A program made the translations under genes and the position numbers. Shown one piece after another: positions 35,148 through 44,374 of a DNA stretch of 45,270 nucleotides (positions are counted from its first letter, which is position 1; each line of letters starts with the position of its first letter). The stretch lies in the IMG/VR virus record IMGVR_UViG_3300033141_005166, positions 1-45,270 of that record; one strand, written 5' to 3'. The stretch is from a virus. Below the pieces are notes generated by a model, which saw only the letters and a list, made by a program, of their open reading frames with translations, was not told where the DNA came from and did no database searches.

Positions 35148-35654
35148 ATGTCAAAGAAACAGTGGTATGAATGTATCTGGAATATCAAGTGCTATGACAA
35201 GAATGGAGTCTTGTGTTGGGAAGAAGAGCGTCCAAATATTCTAACGGATGAAGGTGAGAAAGCTATTGTTGATACTTTTTTTAGAGCTAGAGATAGTTTA
35301 TATTTTGGTGCTACGAATTTCTATGTAGGTCTGTATAATGGTACGATTTCTGAATCTACTATTCTAGCAACTATTCCTGGTGAGCCTTCAGGTAATGGTT
35401 ATTCTAGACTAGTGTGTGAGAGATCAACAACAGGTTTTCCTGAACTTGAACAGGATGAAGGTGATTGGAGAGTGGTTTCAAAAGAGTTTTCTCTTGTAGC
35501 ATCTGGAGGGAGTATTGGACCTATTAGCGGAGCATTTTTGGCGACTTCGTCTGATGATTCCGGTGCTCTGATTGGTGCAGTAGCTACAGCAGTAGAAAGA
35601 ACAGTTCTTGCCGGAGATACAGTTACTTTTCAGTTAAGAGTTAAGATTAAGTAA
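35148..35654 (+). CDS. Virion-associated baseplate/fibre protein, unknown
   Basis: 168 residues. WNIKCYDKNGVLCWEEERPNILTDEGEKAIVDTFFR, then FYVGLYN and GYSRLVCERS, is a pattern I recognise from small structural proteins in phage fibre regions, but I cannot name a function. The closing strand TVLAGDTVTFQLRVKIK is typical for this group. It lies between two Ig-domain genes. Confidence 0.55.
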   Translation: MSKKQWYECIWNIKCYDKNGVLCWEEERPNILTDEGEKAIVDTFFRARDSLYFGATNFYVGLYNGTISESTILATIPGEPSGNGYSRLVCERSTTGFPELEQDEGDWRVVSKEFSLVASGGSIGPISGAFLATSSDDSGALIGAVATAVERTVLAGDTVTFQLRVKIK

Positions 35655-35668
35655 GAAGGATTTTCTGA

Positions 35669-37228
35669 ATGTCATATCTGTTTGAACATTACGAAGGTAC
35701 TAGCAGTTCTGTATACCCAATTAATGGAAATACTTGGATAGTACAAACTTTTACTTCACCTATTACTCAAACACTTGATAAGGTCAGTTTACCAATAGGA
35801 AGAGATTGGCAGTCTACAGGTTCAGAAACAGTTTATATAGTTATTGAACCTGTTGATGATGATGGACATCCTACCGGTGAAGAACTTGCTTCAGAAAGTT
35901 TTGCTTCTTCTTCACTTTCTGCATATCCAAATTATAGTTGGTATGCTTGTGCATTTAGTTCACCTCCCACTTTAGTTGAAGGTTTTAAATATGCTATTCT
36001 AGTTAAAGTTCCTAGTGCGGCGGTGAATTATGGTGTTCGATGGAACATGGAGCCTGCAGGAATATATTCTGGAGGTAATGTTGAAAGATCTACAGATGGA
36101 GGGACAAGTTGGTCTGCTGAGTCTAGTGATTGCTTCTTTCGACAGTATGGAACTCCTGGTGGCTCAGTTCTTATTGCTCATACTCCTACAGTTGGTGGTA
36201 GAGTAGCTTATCTCAGTACTGGTACTTGGCGTGGTTCTACTTTTAGTGTAGTAAATTCTTGTTCTCTTGAAGGTGTAAATGTTTATGTTAAAAAAGAAGG
36301 ATCTCCAGGTAATTTATACATTAGAGTATATGCTGCAGATGGTTCTGGACTTCCTACTGGTTCACCTATAGCGACTATTACTATATCAGAATCAGATATA
36401 GGAACTGATTTTGATTGGTATTTGTATAAGTTTTCTTCTCCTGTGCCTGTAACAGGAGGAAATGACTATGTAATAACATATGAATCCGGAGCAGGAGGTG
36501 GTTCTAATTGGCATATTGGTTATGAAGACAGTTATTCTCCATCAAAAGGAGTTATTAGTTACGATGAAGGAAGTTCTTGGTCTGTTTCGTCTTATCAGCC
36601 AAACTTAGTATTGTGGAGTACAGTTGCTCCTCCTGCTCCAGTTAATCCTGATCCAGCTGATGAAGCAACAGATGTTGATTTTTCTGATTATACTCTTAGT
36701 TGGGAAGATGGTGGTGAAGGCGGAAATACTTACGATGTTTATATAGGAGAATCAGAAGAATCACTGACACAAATTGCTTCAGATTTAGCAGAAACTTCAC
36801 TAGTAGTACCAGAAGAAGATAGATTGAGTAAGAATGTAACTACATGGTACTGGAGAGTTGATGCTAAGAATGAATCTGGAACTACTACAGGAAATGTATG
36901 GAGTTTCTCACCAGCTTGGGCACCTGAAATAGTAAATCAACCGACTGATCAAACTGCTGCTGAAGGACAACTTGTTACTTTTACAGTTGTAGCAGAAGGA
37001 ACTCCTCCGTTATCATATCAGTGGTATAAATGTGATACTTTATTAGAAGGAGTAACAGGCAGTTCATTACAATTTTATGCTTCTGAATCTGATGAAGGAC
37101 CTTACAAATGTGGAGTTAGTAATTCTCAGGGTTCAGTTATGTCAAATAGTGCTGAACTTACTATTAATCCAAATCTGTATGTTTATAATTTATTTGGTTT
37201 AAGCTTAGATATAAGTAGAGGGTTATAA
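35669..37228 (+). CDS. Multi-module adhesin: two binding modules, FN3-like and Ig-like domains
   Basis: 519 residues in four or more modules. Two related beta modules occur at about residues 10-170 and 185-325; each has a D-[VL]-Y-I and V-P or E-S-G style core and a Y-[DE]-x-G-x-SW terminal strand. A fibronectin III-like domain follows at about 330-425 (NPDPADEATDVDFSDYTLSW, TWYWRVDAKNESG). An Ig domain is at about 425-500 (LSYQWYKCDTLLEG, then GPYKCGVSN). The ending NLYVYNLFGLSLDISRGL echoes the 33826 protein. It is probably a host-surface adhesin on the baseplate. Confidence 0.65.
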   Translation: MSYLFEHYEGTSSSVYPINGNTWIVQTFTSPITQTLDKVSLPIGRDWQSTGSETVYIVIEPVDDDGHPTGEELASESFASSSLSAYPNYSWYACAFSSPPTLVEGFKYAILVKVPSAAVNYGVRWNMEPAGIYSGGNVERSTDGGTSWSAESSDCFFRQYGTPGGSVLIAHTPTVGGRVAYLSTGTWRGSTFSVVNSCSLEGVNVYVKKEGSPGNLYIRVYAADGSGLPTGSPIATITISESDIGTDFDWYLYKFSSPVPVTGGNDYVITYESGAGGGSNWHIGYEDSYSPSKGVISYDEGSSWSVSSYQPNLVLWSTVAPPAPVNPDPADEATDVDFSDYTLSWEDGGEGGNTYDVYIGESEESLTQIASDLAETSLVVPEEDRLSKNVTTWYWRVDAKNESGTTTGNVWSFSPAWAPEIVNQPTDQTAAEGQLVTFTVVAEGTPPLSYQWYKCDTLLEGVTGSSLQFYASESDEGPYKCGVSNSQGSVMSNSAELTINPNLYVYNLFGLSLDISRGL

Positions 37229-38496
37229 TGGCAACATGGCATCTTGATGAAAGTTATTACTTAGATTACGATTCTAAATCAGAGATACAAGCGGAAGCTG
37301 AGTTTCAAGTCGAAGATCAGTATACTCATAATCTCTTTCTGTCCGAAGAGTTAGTAATAAAAACTGAGTTTTCTCTTGATGTTGAAGCCGCAGTAGCACT
37401 AGATTTGTTGCCGCTTGTTCCTGAGAAGTTTCATGACTCTCAGATACTTCGTGATTTTATAGATGTTGTAGGCGTAGAAATAGGTACTCAACTTACTTTA
37501 GTTAGAGAGATTACAAAACTTCTTAATTTAAGAACTATAGGTTCTGTAGAATATTTAAGACACTTAGGAGCATTGATTGGAGTAATATTTCCTCCCGAAG
37601 ATGAAACTAGTGAAGAGGAGATGAGGAAAACTTTGATTCAAGCAGTAGATTGGTATAAAGTAAAAGGAACATATCAATCAATACAAATACTTGCTCTTAT
37701 TCAGCAATTAACTATCAATGTTTGGGATTTGTATACTAATGATTATAATACATTCTATGAGCAAGAGTGGTTTGTTGGTGATGAAGATGAAAATCCTTCA
37801 GGATTTGGTAGTTCATATTATAAAAGTCCGCATTTCGGAATTGAAATAGTACTTGATAAAGTATATGAGTTATCGTTAAAATATTTGTGGAAAGTTAGTT
37901 ATCTTAATAATTTAGTTTTGAAAGTTGAAGAAACAAGGCCTGTTCATACTATTCCACACTATGCGTTGTTACTTAATCCAAAAACAGATGAGTTTGGTAA
38001 TATAGTAGAGGTTGACGGAGAAATAGTAGCAAGAACATTAGGAACTTGGCAGTATACAGCTAAATACTTTGATATGGTAGGAAGTGGAGAAGAATGGAGT
38101 TTTGACGAGGGAGTTTATTTTGATCAATCTTCAGAATCTTTTGCTAAGAGTGTAGTTAAATGGGTTCTAGGAACAGGTAACTACCCCTGTGGATATCTTG
38201 GTGAATCAGGGGCTTCAGGTAGTGACAGTAGTGATTCCTCTGGAGTTCTTGGTGTAGAGACTCCAGTTTTATCTGGTTCTATAGATCCTAATGATATAAT
38301 AGTTGAAGATGATAGAATAATTTATCAATTTGTTGTTGGCAGAGTAGTAGAACAAGAAAGTATTTCAGAACTAGGTTTGTATATTCCTGGCAGTTCTGAT
38401 CAACTTGTAGTATTTTCATGTTTTCCCAGAATAGATAAGGATTCACGAGTTGAGTTAAAAGTTAAGGTTGAAGTATTCAGGGAAAGTTTAGCATAG
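37228..38496 (+). CDS. Tail protein I-like baseplate protein
   Basis: 422 residues. LRDFIDVVGVEIGTQLTLVREITKLLNLRTIGSVEYLRHLGALIG and the following helix RKTLIQAVDWYKVKGTYQSIQIL match the P2 gpI/T4 gp7-like tail protein family, which links wedge and fibres. A Ser/Gly/Asp-rich spacer at about 325-345 (SGASGSDSSDSSG) and a C-terminal beta domain follow. It overlaps the previous stop by one base. Confidence 0.8.
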   Translation: MATWHLDESYYLDYDSKSEIQAEAEFQVEDQYTHNLFLSEELVIKTEFSLDVEAAVALDLLPLVPEKFHDSQILRDFIDVVGVEIGTQLTLVREITKLLNLRTIGSVEYLRHLGALIGVIFPPEDETSEEEMRKTLIQAVDWYKVKGTYQSIQILALIQQLTINVWDLYTNDYNTFYEQEWFVGDEDENPSGFGSSYYKSPHFGIEIVLDKVYELSLKYLWKVSYLNNLVLKVEETRPVHTIPHYALLLNPKTDEFGNIVEVDGEIVARTLGTWQYTAKYFDMVGSGEEWSFDEGVYFDQSSESFAKSVVKWVLGTGNYPCGYLGESGASGSDSSDSSGVLGVETPVLSGSIDPNDIIVEDDRIIYQFVVGRVVEQESISELGLYIPGSSDQLVVFSCFPRIDKDSRVELKVKVEVFRESLA

Positions 38497-38509
38497 AAAG
38501 GGGAATAGA

Positions 38510-39805
38510 ATGCCCGCGAATGTAGGTAATCAAACAGTTACAATCTTATATCGTTCACTTGCAAGTTCTTCTGTGGTGAATAAAAGATTTCAAGATATCC
38601 GACAAACAGGAATTTATAAGGGAGGATATCTTTCTAAGGTTGACGATTCTCACGCTAAGTTATCTCCTTTGGTTTGTGAGATATCTGATGGTACATATCA
38701 AGTGAGGGTCGAAACAGCTTCTGAAGTTAGTAGTATAGCAGTAGGGACGGCTACTCCTTATGTTATTTTGCGGTGGAAGTATACTGGTAATGTTACTGAT
38801 TATATGGAAGTTCTTGCTGTTGCAACACCAAGTACTAATGATCTAGTTGTAGGCAAGTGCACGTTTGATGGAGGAGGAAATCTTACCGGCTTTGATTATC
38901 AAGATAGTGATTATCCTCGTACAACTCCGAATATACATGATCTTTTCTTAAAAGTTGAATCTACTGATGAAACAGAACTTCGAGTTAGAATTAGGGCAGG
39001 CAGAATTCAAACTAACAGTGGAGTAGTTGATATACCTGATCAGAAAAGTGATTTGTTTACTCCTCCTGCTAGTAATAGTAGAGTTGATCTTATATACGTA
39101 ACTGATGCAGGAGTAATTGCTATTGATAATTCAGGTACTCCCGCAGCTGAGCCTTCTCCTCCTTCGTATGAGGGAAGATTAGTTCTTGCTGAAATTACTC
39201 TGGATGCAGGTGATACAGATATTACATCTGATAAAATAAAAGATGTTCGGAGTTTTATAAATCCTTCTAACCCTGCAGGGGATGGATCTTATATAACGGA
39301 GGATGCAAGTAATAAATTAACACTTGTTAATTATAGTGTAGATAAAACCAAGGTTTCAAGATATCTTCCTGGACAAATTCTTCCAGGTTGGTATGTTAAA
39401 TATCATGCTTCAAATAATAAGACGAAACCAGGAGATTTTACATATGGTGATCCTTCAGGTAGATTTATTTCTTTAGGACAAATAATATGTCATGAAGGGC
39501 ATAATGTTGGATCGTATTTGTTTGAGATGAAAGTTTATAATGCATCAGGGGGAGTAAAATCTATTACTCAGAAGTTGCGATATCTTGATGATAATATTTA
39601 TTTCTACTTTAATGATTCAGGAACTGCATTCAAATCTGTAACAGGTACAGGCGGAAAGAATGAAGATATTACTTGGAACCTTTCTCCTGGTGAAAATACA
39701 TTACAGATTGTTCATAATAACACCGGTAGTGATCAATCTCATTTTACTCTTCTTGGCGATATTATAAATGATACTGATGTATATTTTGTAGGTCCTGCTA
39801 GTTAA
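38510..39805 (+). CDS. Fibre/baseplate-attached protein A (paralogue of next gene)
   Basis: 431 residues. Residues 1-245 are shared with the next gene: GNQTVTILYRSLASSSVVNKRFQDIR, GIYKGGYL, FLKVESTDETELRVRIRAGRIQTNSG and a closing SDKIKDVRSFI. The C-terminal part is different and beta-rich (WYVKYHASNNKTKPGDF, then NTGSDQSHFTLLGDI), a likely tip. AAAGGGGAA precedes ATG. The pair probably forms related short fibres sharing an attachment domain. Confidence 0.65.
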   Translation: MPANVGNQTVTILYRSLASSSVVNKRFQDIRQTGIYKGGYLSKVDDSHAKLSPLVCEISDGTYQVRVETASEVSSIAVGTATPYVILRWKYTGNVTDYMEVLAVATPSTNDLVVGKCTFDGGGNLTGFDYQDSDYPRTTPNIHDLFLKVESTDETELRVRIRAGRIQTNSGVVDIPDQKSDLFTPPASNSRVDLIYVTDAGVIAIDNSGTPAAEPSPPSYEGRLVLAEITLDAGDTDITSDKIKDVRSFINPSNPAGDGSYITEDASNKLTLVNYSVDKTKVSRYLPGQILPGWYVKYHASNNKTKPGDFTYGDPSGRFISLGQIICHEGHNVGSYLFEMKVYNASGGVKSITQKLRYLDDNIYFYFNDSGTAFKSVTGTGGKNEDITWNLSPGENTLQIVHNNTGSDQSHFTLLGDIINDTDVYFVGPAS

Positions 39806-39821
39806 TAACGGGAGATAAACT

Positions 39822-41054
39822 ATGGGAGCAACAAATCACGGAAATCAAGATATTACATACAACTATTTTGAAGAAGCTACAGCTGAGAATTTTAATAAGA
39901 GACACGTTGACATAAGGCCTCAAGGAATCTATAAAGGTGGTTACTTGAAGAAGGTTACTGATTCTGAGATTCTGTTAACACCATTTACTGTTGAGATTGG
40001 TGATGATAATACACAGATATGTTCAAAATCTACTTCTAATGCTACTCTTAATTCAGGTACGCTAGATTCTGGAAGCATTTCAAGTGCTACTTCTTATATA
40101 GTTCTTCGTTGGTCTTTTTCTGAACAAGTTGATAACTTCGTAGAAGTGCATGCAATTAGTTCTGCTGAAAATGCTCAATCAAATGATATTATTATTGGTA
40201 AGTGTGTATTTTCTGAAGCTACTTTAACAGGTTTTGATTACAGTGAAAGAACATTCTTGAATGTACAAGATTTGTTTTTAAAAGTAGAAGCTACAGAAGT
40301 TGAAGAGTTGTATGTTAGAGTTAGGGCGGGCAGAATTCAAACTTCTAGTACAACTATAGTTATACCTGAACAGAAAGTGGGGCCTTTTGAAGTTCCTAGC
40401 TCTCCTAATTCAAGGATAGATCTTGTCTATGTAACAAGTACTGGGACTGTTTCTATACAGAAAGGAAGCGCTGCACCAAGTCCTGCTGCTCCTGATTATG
40501 CTGGGAAGTTAGTTATAGCAGAAGTTAGAGTAGTAAACGGTGACACAAATATTACAGCTGATAGGATAACTGATACTAGAGCTTTTATTACTATTAGAGG
40601 TTATTTAGGAGGAGATTATACTAAAGTTTCTGATCAAGTAACAAGTGGTTCAGGGCCTCAAGCGAATGAATCTAACAAGTGGACAACAAGAAGGTTAACT
40701 ACTATAAATAATGATGATGGAGGACACTGTACACTTAATAACAATCAGATTACTTTAGATGCAGGAACATATCGTTGTCATATAAGTTGTCCTGTTTATT
40801 ATCAGGCCAGAGATCACAAAGCTCGTCTTAGGAATGTGACTGATGGTGTAACTGTTCTGGTTGGAACTAGTGAGTACTTACATGATGACTACGGGCGAAA
40901 TACAAGTAGATCATTTATAGTAGGACAGTTTACTATAACTTCGTCGAAAACTTTCGAGATTCAACATTATAAGAAAGGAGGATATTGGGGAAATCCTGCA
41001 AGTGTTGGAGAAGTAGAGATTTATACTGTTGGTGAATTCTGGAAAGTTGCATAG
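39822..41054 (+). CDS. Fibre/baseplate-attached protein B with C1q-like tip
   Basis: 410 residues. The N-terminal ~255 residues parallel the previous protein (GIYKGGYLKKV, LFLKVEATEVEELYVRVRAGRIQ, ITADRITDTRAFI). The tip is different: GHCTLNNNQITLDAGTYRCHISCPVYYQARDHKARLRN, then EYLHDDYGRNTSRSFIVGQFTI, resembling C1q/TNF-like trimeric domains. It is therefore a domain-swapped paralogue, separated from the first by only 16 bases. Confidence 0.65.
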   Translation: MGATNHGNQDITYNYFEEATAENFNKRHVDIRPQGIYKGGYLKKVTDSEILLTPFTVEIGDDNTQICSKSTSNATLNSGTLDSGSISSATSYIVLRWSFSEQVDNFVEVHAISSAENAQSNDIIIGKCVFSEATLTGFDYSERTFLNVQDLFLKVEATEVEELYVRVRAGRIQTSSTTIVIPEQKVGPFEVPSSPNSRIDLVYVTSTGTVSIQKGSAAPSPAAPDYAGKLVIAEVRVVNGDTNITADRITDTRAFITIRGYLGGDYTKVSDQVTSGSGPQANESNKWTTRRLTTINNDDGGHCTLNNNQITLDAGTYRCHISCPVYYQARDHKARLRNVTDGVTVLVGTSEYLHDDYGRNTSRSFIVGQFTITSSKTFEIQHYKKGGYWGNPASVGEVEIYTVGEFWKVA

Positions 41055-41061
41055 TTAGAAG

Positions 41062-41799
41062 ATGGGTTTTGTTATTAAGCATAATAAATCACCTGCGATA
41101 ATCCCAGCTAGGAAGGTTAAGTGTTTGGCGAAACCTATTACAGAAGTGCTATCTTCTACATCTTGGAAAGATTGTAGATGTCTTATAATAGGTGGAGGTC
41201 CTTCCTTAGCTGGTTTTGATTTTCGTCGTATCAAGGATGAGTTAACTATTGGAATTAACAAGAGTTTTACTCGGTTTCCAACCACTCTTAACTATGCAAT
41301 GGACATAGGATTTTATAATCAAGTTGCTTATCCTGTTGAGAAACCTGAGTTGCTACAGTTACATCAACAGTGGAAGGTTTATCGAGGTATTAAAGTATTT
41401 TTAGAACGACCGAAGTTTAAACTTGATTCTAGTGTTTATGTAGTTAAAGATATTAAAGATAAGGTTCTAAGTTTTGATTTAGAAAAAGGAATTCATGGGG
41501 CGAATAACTCAGGATTTGGTGCATTGATGCTCGCGATTGCTCTTGGAGCTACAAGAATTGGGCTGCTTGGTTATGATATGAAAGTTGATAACGTAGTAAA
41601 GCGGACTCACTGGCACGAAGGTTATCCTAATCAACAGTTCAAATCAATGCAATCAAAGTTGAATAAGTTTAAAGTTCCTTTCGAAGAACTTGCTCCTGCT
41701 ATTGTTGATGCGGGGATTACTGTTGTAAATCTGAATGTAAATTCTGGTCTTAGTTGTTTTCTTAAAGATTCCATAGAGAATTTTTTACAAAACTACTAA
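41062..41799 (+). CDS. DUF115-like sugar-associated protein A
   Basis: 245 residues. CLIIGGGPSLAGFDFRRIKDELTIGINKSF is a Rossmann-like opening with a GGGPSL nucleotide-binding loop, followed by AMDIGFYNQ, NNSGFGALMLAIALGATRIGLLGYDM and WHEGYP. This agrees with phage DUF115/MptE-like proteins often found beside glycosyltransferases; some are thought to act on nucleotide-activated sugars. The substrate is unknown. It is a paralogue of the next gene. Confidence 0.65.
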   Translation: MGFVIKHNKSPAIIPARKVKCLAKPITEVLSSTSWKDCRCLIIGGGPSLAGFDFRRIKDELTIGINKSFTRFPTTLNYAMDIGFYNQVAYPVEKPELLQLHQQWKVYRGIKVFLERPKFKLDSSVYVVKDIKDKVLSFDLEKGIHGANNSGFGALMLAIALGATRIGLLGYDMKVDNVVKRTHWHEGYPNQQFKSMQSKLNKFKVPFEELAPAIVDAGITVVNLNVNSGLSCFLKDSIENFLQNY

Positions 41800-41815
41800 A
41801 GTTAGGATATAGTAG

Positions 41816-42472
41816 ATGAAAGAAAGAAAAGAGAGTAAGAGAGTTTTTGTGGTGTGCGGAGGGCCAAGTCTTGAAGGATTTAGATTTTCTAGGCTCACTG
41901 AAGAAGATACAATTGTTGTAAACAAATCAATTCTTGACGTTCCACTTCCTAATTATTTTATTACAATAGATTATACCTTTTTAAAGAAAATTGGTGTAAA
42001 CTGTTTTAAGCGAATTAATACTACAAAGTTATTTGTAGCTAACTTTGGTTGTTCTTTCCTTAAAGAAAAGAATGGACAAATTGTTGATACAAGATTTGAT
42101 CTAAAATATCATTTAGAAAGTTTTGATAAAGTCGTCAGAAGTTATAGATCTGATGGAATTGGATTTTCATTTGATGATTTTAGAAGTGGAGCAAATTCAG
42201 GATACTGTGCTTTGCAGCTTGCAGTTATTTTAGGATATAAGGAAATCTATCTTCTTGGAGTAGATTTGAATACAACTGATAAAACTCACTATCATGGAGG
42301 GTATGGACAAGCATATGAAGTATTTAATAAAAAGTTAGAAAAATATTTTCGATTGTTTAAAACTGGTTTGTTAGAACTGCAATCTCATAGCAGCATAAAA
42401 GTATTTTCTTGTTCATCTAGTAGTCGATTGAATGAAATTATTCCTTTTCGTGTTATTGATGAAGTAATTTAA
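41816..42472 (+). CDS. DUF115-like sugar-associated protein B
   Basis: 218 residues, paralogous to the previous protein in motif order: VFVVCGGPSLEGFRFSRL, VNKSILDVPLPNYFITIDY, GANSGYCALQLAVILGYKEIYLLGVDLN, and THYHGGYGQAYEVF. The two proteins have clearly diverged, suggesting different substrates in one pathway. It leads into the GT2 gene with ten bases between them. Confidence 0.65.
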   Translation: MKERKESKRVFVVCGGPSLEGFRFSRLTEEDTIVVNKSILDVPLPNYFITIDYTFLKKIGVNCFKRINTTKLFVANFGCSFLKEKNGQIVDTRFDLKYHLESFDKVVRSYRSDGIGFSFDDFRSGANSGYCALQLAVILGYKEIYLLGVDLNTTDKTHYHGGYGQAYEVFNKKLEKYFRLFKTGLLELQSHSSIKVFSCSSSSRLNEIIPFRVIDEVI

Positions 42473-42482
42473 GAGGAGAAAG

Positions 42483-43748
42483 ATGAAACATATTACTATT
42501 GTAATTCCAACAAGAGGTCGATGTGAAAGTCTTTTAAGAACTTTGGACAATATCCCTCGAGAAGACTATATCGATATACAGATAGCTTGTGATGGCGATC
42601 AGAACACTTATGATCATGTTCTTGAAAGACAGAAGACAGATCCTGTAATTACAAGAGTAGAACTTCTTCCTGGACATAATGGTTCTGTTTTCTGTCGAAA
42701 TTATTTGATAAAAGATGTGTCTGATGGTCTTTTATATGCAACAGATGATATTCTTTTCGAAAAAGGTGCTATACAGAGGGCTTTTGAATTTTTCAATCAA
42801 GAGTTCCTAGATGATGATGGGGTAGTAGGATTTAATGAAAACTTGCCTAAATATTCTAAGACAGCAGCTGGCCTTGTAGGACAGCAGTTCTTATTAAGGT
42901 ATCCAGATAAGAAACTATTCTGTCCAAGATATTTTCATTTTGCTTGTCAAGAAATAGAAAGATTGGTTGATGTTGTTGAATCGCAAAAACATGTTTTTGC
43001 TACAAGAGACGATTTAAGATTAGATCATGCTCATCCGTCTATTGATAGAAAATACTTAGATCAGACACACAAGGATGCAAGGAAGTATGCTAAGGAAGAC
43101 CGTAATCTTTCAAGGGAACGTCGAGCGGAAGGAATAATATGGGGTTATAACGATATGGATACCACAGAGAATTCTTTTAATTCTTCTAAGTATTGGGAGA
43201 TTCGATATAAAAATAATGGAACTTCAGGAAAAGGTTCTTATGGGAAATTAGCTATTTACAAAAGTGAAGTTATTAATGATTTTATAAAGAAATATAATAT
43301 TCATTCTATGATAGATTTTGGTTGTGGAGATGGCAATCAAACTTCTCTTATAAATTGTGATAATTATGTAGGATATGATGTTTCAAAAACTGCTATTGAG
43401 AAGTGCAGAGAAAAATTCAAAAGTGATAAATCAAAAACTTTTACAGATTCTGTGAAAGGCTTAGAGAAGGCAGATCTAACTTTATCCTGTGAAGTTATAT
43501 TTCATTTAGTTGAGTTTAGTAAGTTTGCGGAGCATCTTCGACAATTATTTACTTTTTCAAAGAGATATGCGATAATATTTTCCAGTGATGAGTATACTAG
43601 AATACCTCAACCTAAACATGTGAAACATAGAAAGTTTACATCTTATGTATCAAAACATTTTCCTGAGTGGAAACTTACCAGGAAGATCTTGAATAAGTAT
43701 CCTAAAGAGTCCTTTTCAGACTTCTTTATATATGAGAAGAAACAATGA
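42483..43748 (+). CDS. Fused GT2 glycosyltransferase and SAM methyltransferase
   Basis: 421 residues. Residues 1-225 are a GT-A enzyme (ITIVIPTRGRCESLLRTLDNIP; ATDDILFEKGA carries the metal-binding acidic pair). Residues ~228-420 are a class I methyltransferase: KYWEIRYKNNGTSGKGSYG, then IHSMIDFGCGDGNQTSLI as SAM motif I, and VGYDVSKTAIEKC. The fusion suggests that a sugar is transferred and methylated in the same pathway. GAGGAG precedes ATG. The stop overlaps the next gene by four bases. Confidence 0.8.
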   Translation: MKHITIVIPTRGRCESLLRTLDNIPREDYIDIQIACDGDQNTYDHVLERQKTDPVITRVELLPGHNGSVFCRNYLIKDVSDGLLYATDDILFEKGAIQRAFEFFNQEFLDDDGVVGFNENLPKYSKTAAGLVGQQFLLRYPDKKLFCPRYFHFACQEIERLVDVVESQKHVFATRDDLRLDHAHPSIDRKYLDQTHKDARKYAKEDRNLSRERRAEGIIWGYNDMDTTENSFNSSKYWEIRYKNNGTSGKGSYGKLAIYKSEVINDFIKKYNIHSMIDFGCGDGNQTSLINCDNYVGYDVSKTAIEKCREKFKSDKSKTFTDSVKGLEKADLTLSCEVIFHLVEFSKFAEHLRQLFTFSKRYAIIFSSDEYTRIPQPKHVKHRKFTSYVSKHFPEWKLTRKILNKYPKESFSDFFIYEKKQ

Positions 43749-44374
43749 AGTATAAAATTGCAATAAATCTTGCAAAGAGGTATGATTCTTATCTTGTTCC
43801 GATATATCAAGCATTGAAGCTTGTAGAGAGGAAGTTTGATTTTGAAGTTAGTGAATCAACAGATATTCCTGATTTTAGTATAGCAGTGAATAATGAGATT
43901 GTTGCGTATATAGCTCATCAAGATGGACTTAAGTTCAGCAGATTGGATTGGCTGAATCTGAATAAGTTTGATTATAGAAGAGTATTCAAATTTCATTATA
44001 GTCCAAATGTGATTGATTATACTAGATATGGAAAGTATAAAGATAGGATACTTCCTTGTGGTTTGTATAGATGGTGGAATGATATTAAGTTCGATGCTCA
44101 AGATTTGTTTATTCGAGAAAGGCCTATTGATGTAGTTGCACTAATGAGATGGTATAATAAAGGTACTCCTTCAAATTCAAGAAAAACTTGGGCAGTTGCT
44201 AGGAGAACTTTAATATCAGAGGCTAAAAATTTAGAAGCAAAAGGATATAATGTCAGAGCAGGACAAAAGATTCCTTCTAACGAGTATAAGAATCTGTTAC
44301 TAGAGGCGAAACATTGTGGACAAGATAACTGCTATAATGACTACGATTCCTTCAAGAGAAAAAGCTCTTCTTAA
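43745..44374 (+). CDS. Truncated glycosyltransferase-like protein
   Basis: 209 residues, all expected features up to about residue 190 (LPCGLYRWWNDIKFDAQDLFIRERP, RKTWAVARRTLISEA, GQKIPSNEYKNLLLEAKHC). This order resembles exostosin-like/GT-B proteins of phages whose sequence would continue with an acceptor-donor motif. Here the reading frame instead runs 20 residues through the start of the next gene and stops. The overlap is 59 bases. I interpret it as a gene with its 3' end lost, though a short functional form is possible. Confidence 0.55.
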   Translation: MKYKIAINLAKRYDSYLVPIYQALKLVERKFDFEVSESTDIPDFSIAVNNEIVAYIAHQDGLKFSRLDWLNLNKFDYRRVFKFHYSPNVIDYTRYGKYKDRILPCGLYRWWNDIKFDAQDLFIRERPIDVVALMRWYNKGTPSNSRKTWAVARRTLISEAKNLEAKGYNVRAGQKIPSNEYKNLLLEAKHCGQDNCYNDYDSFKRKSSS

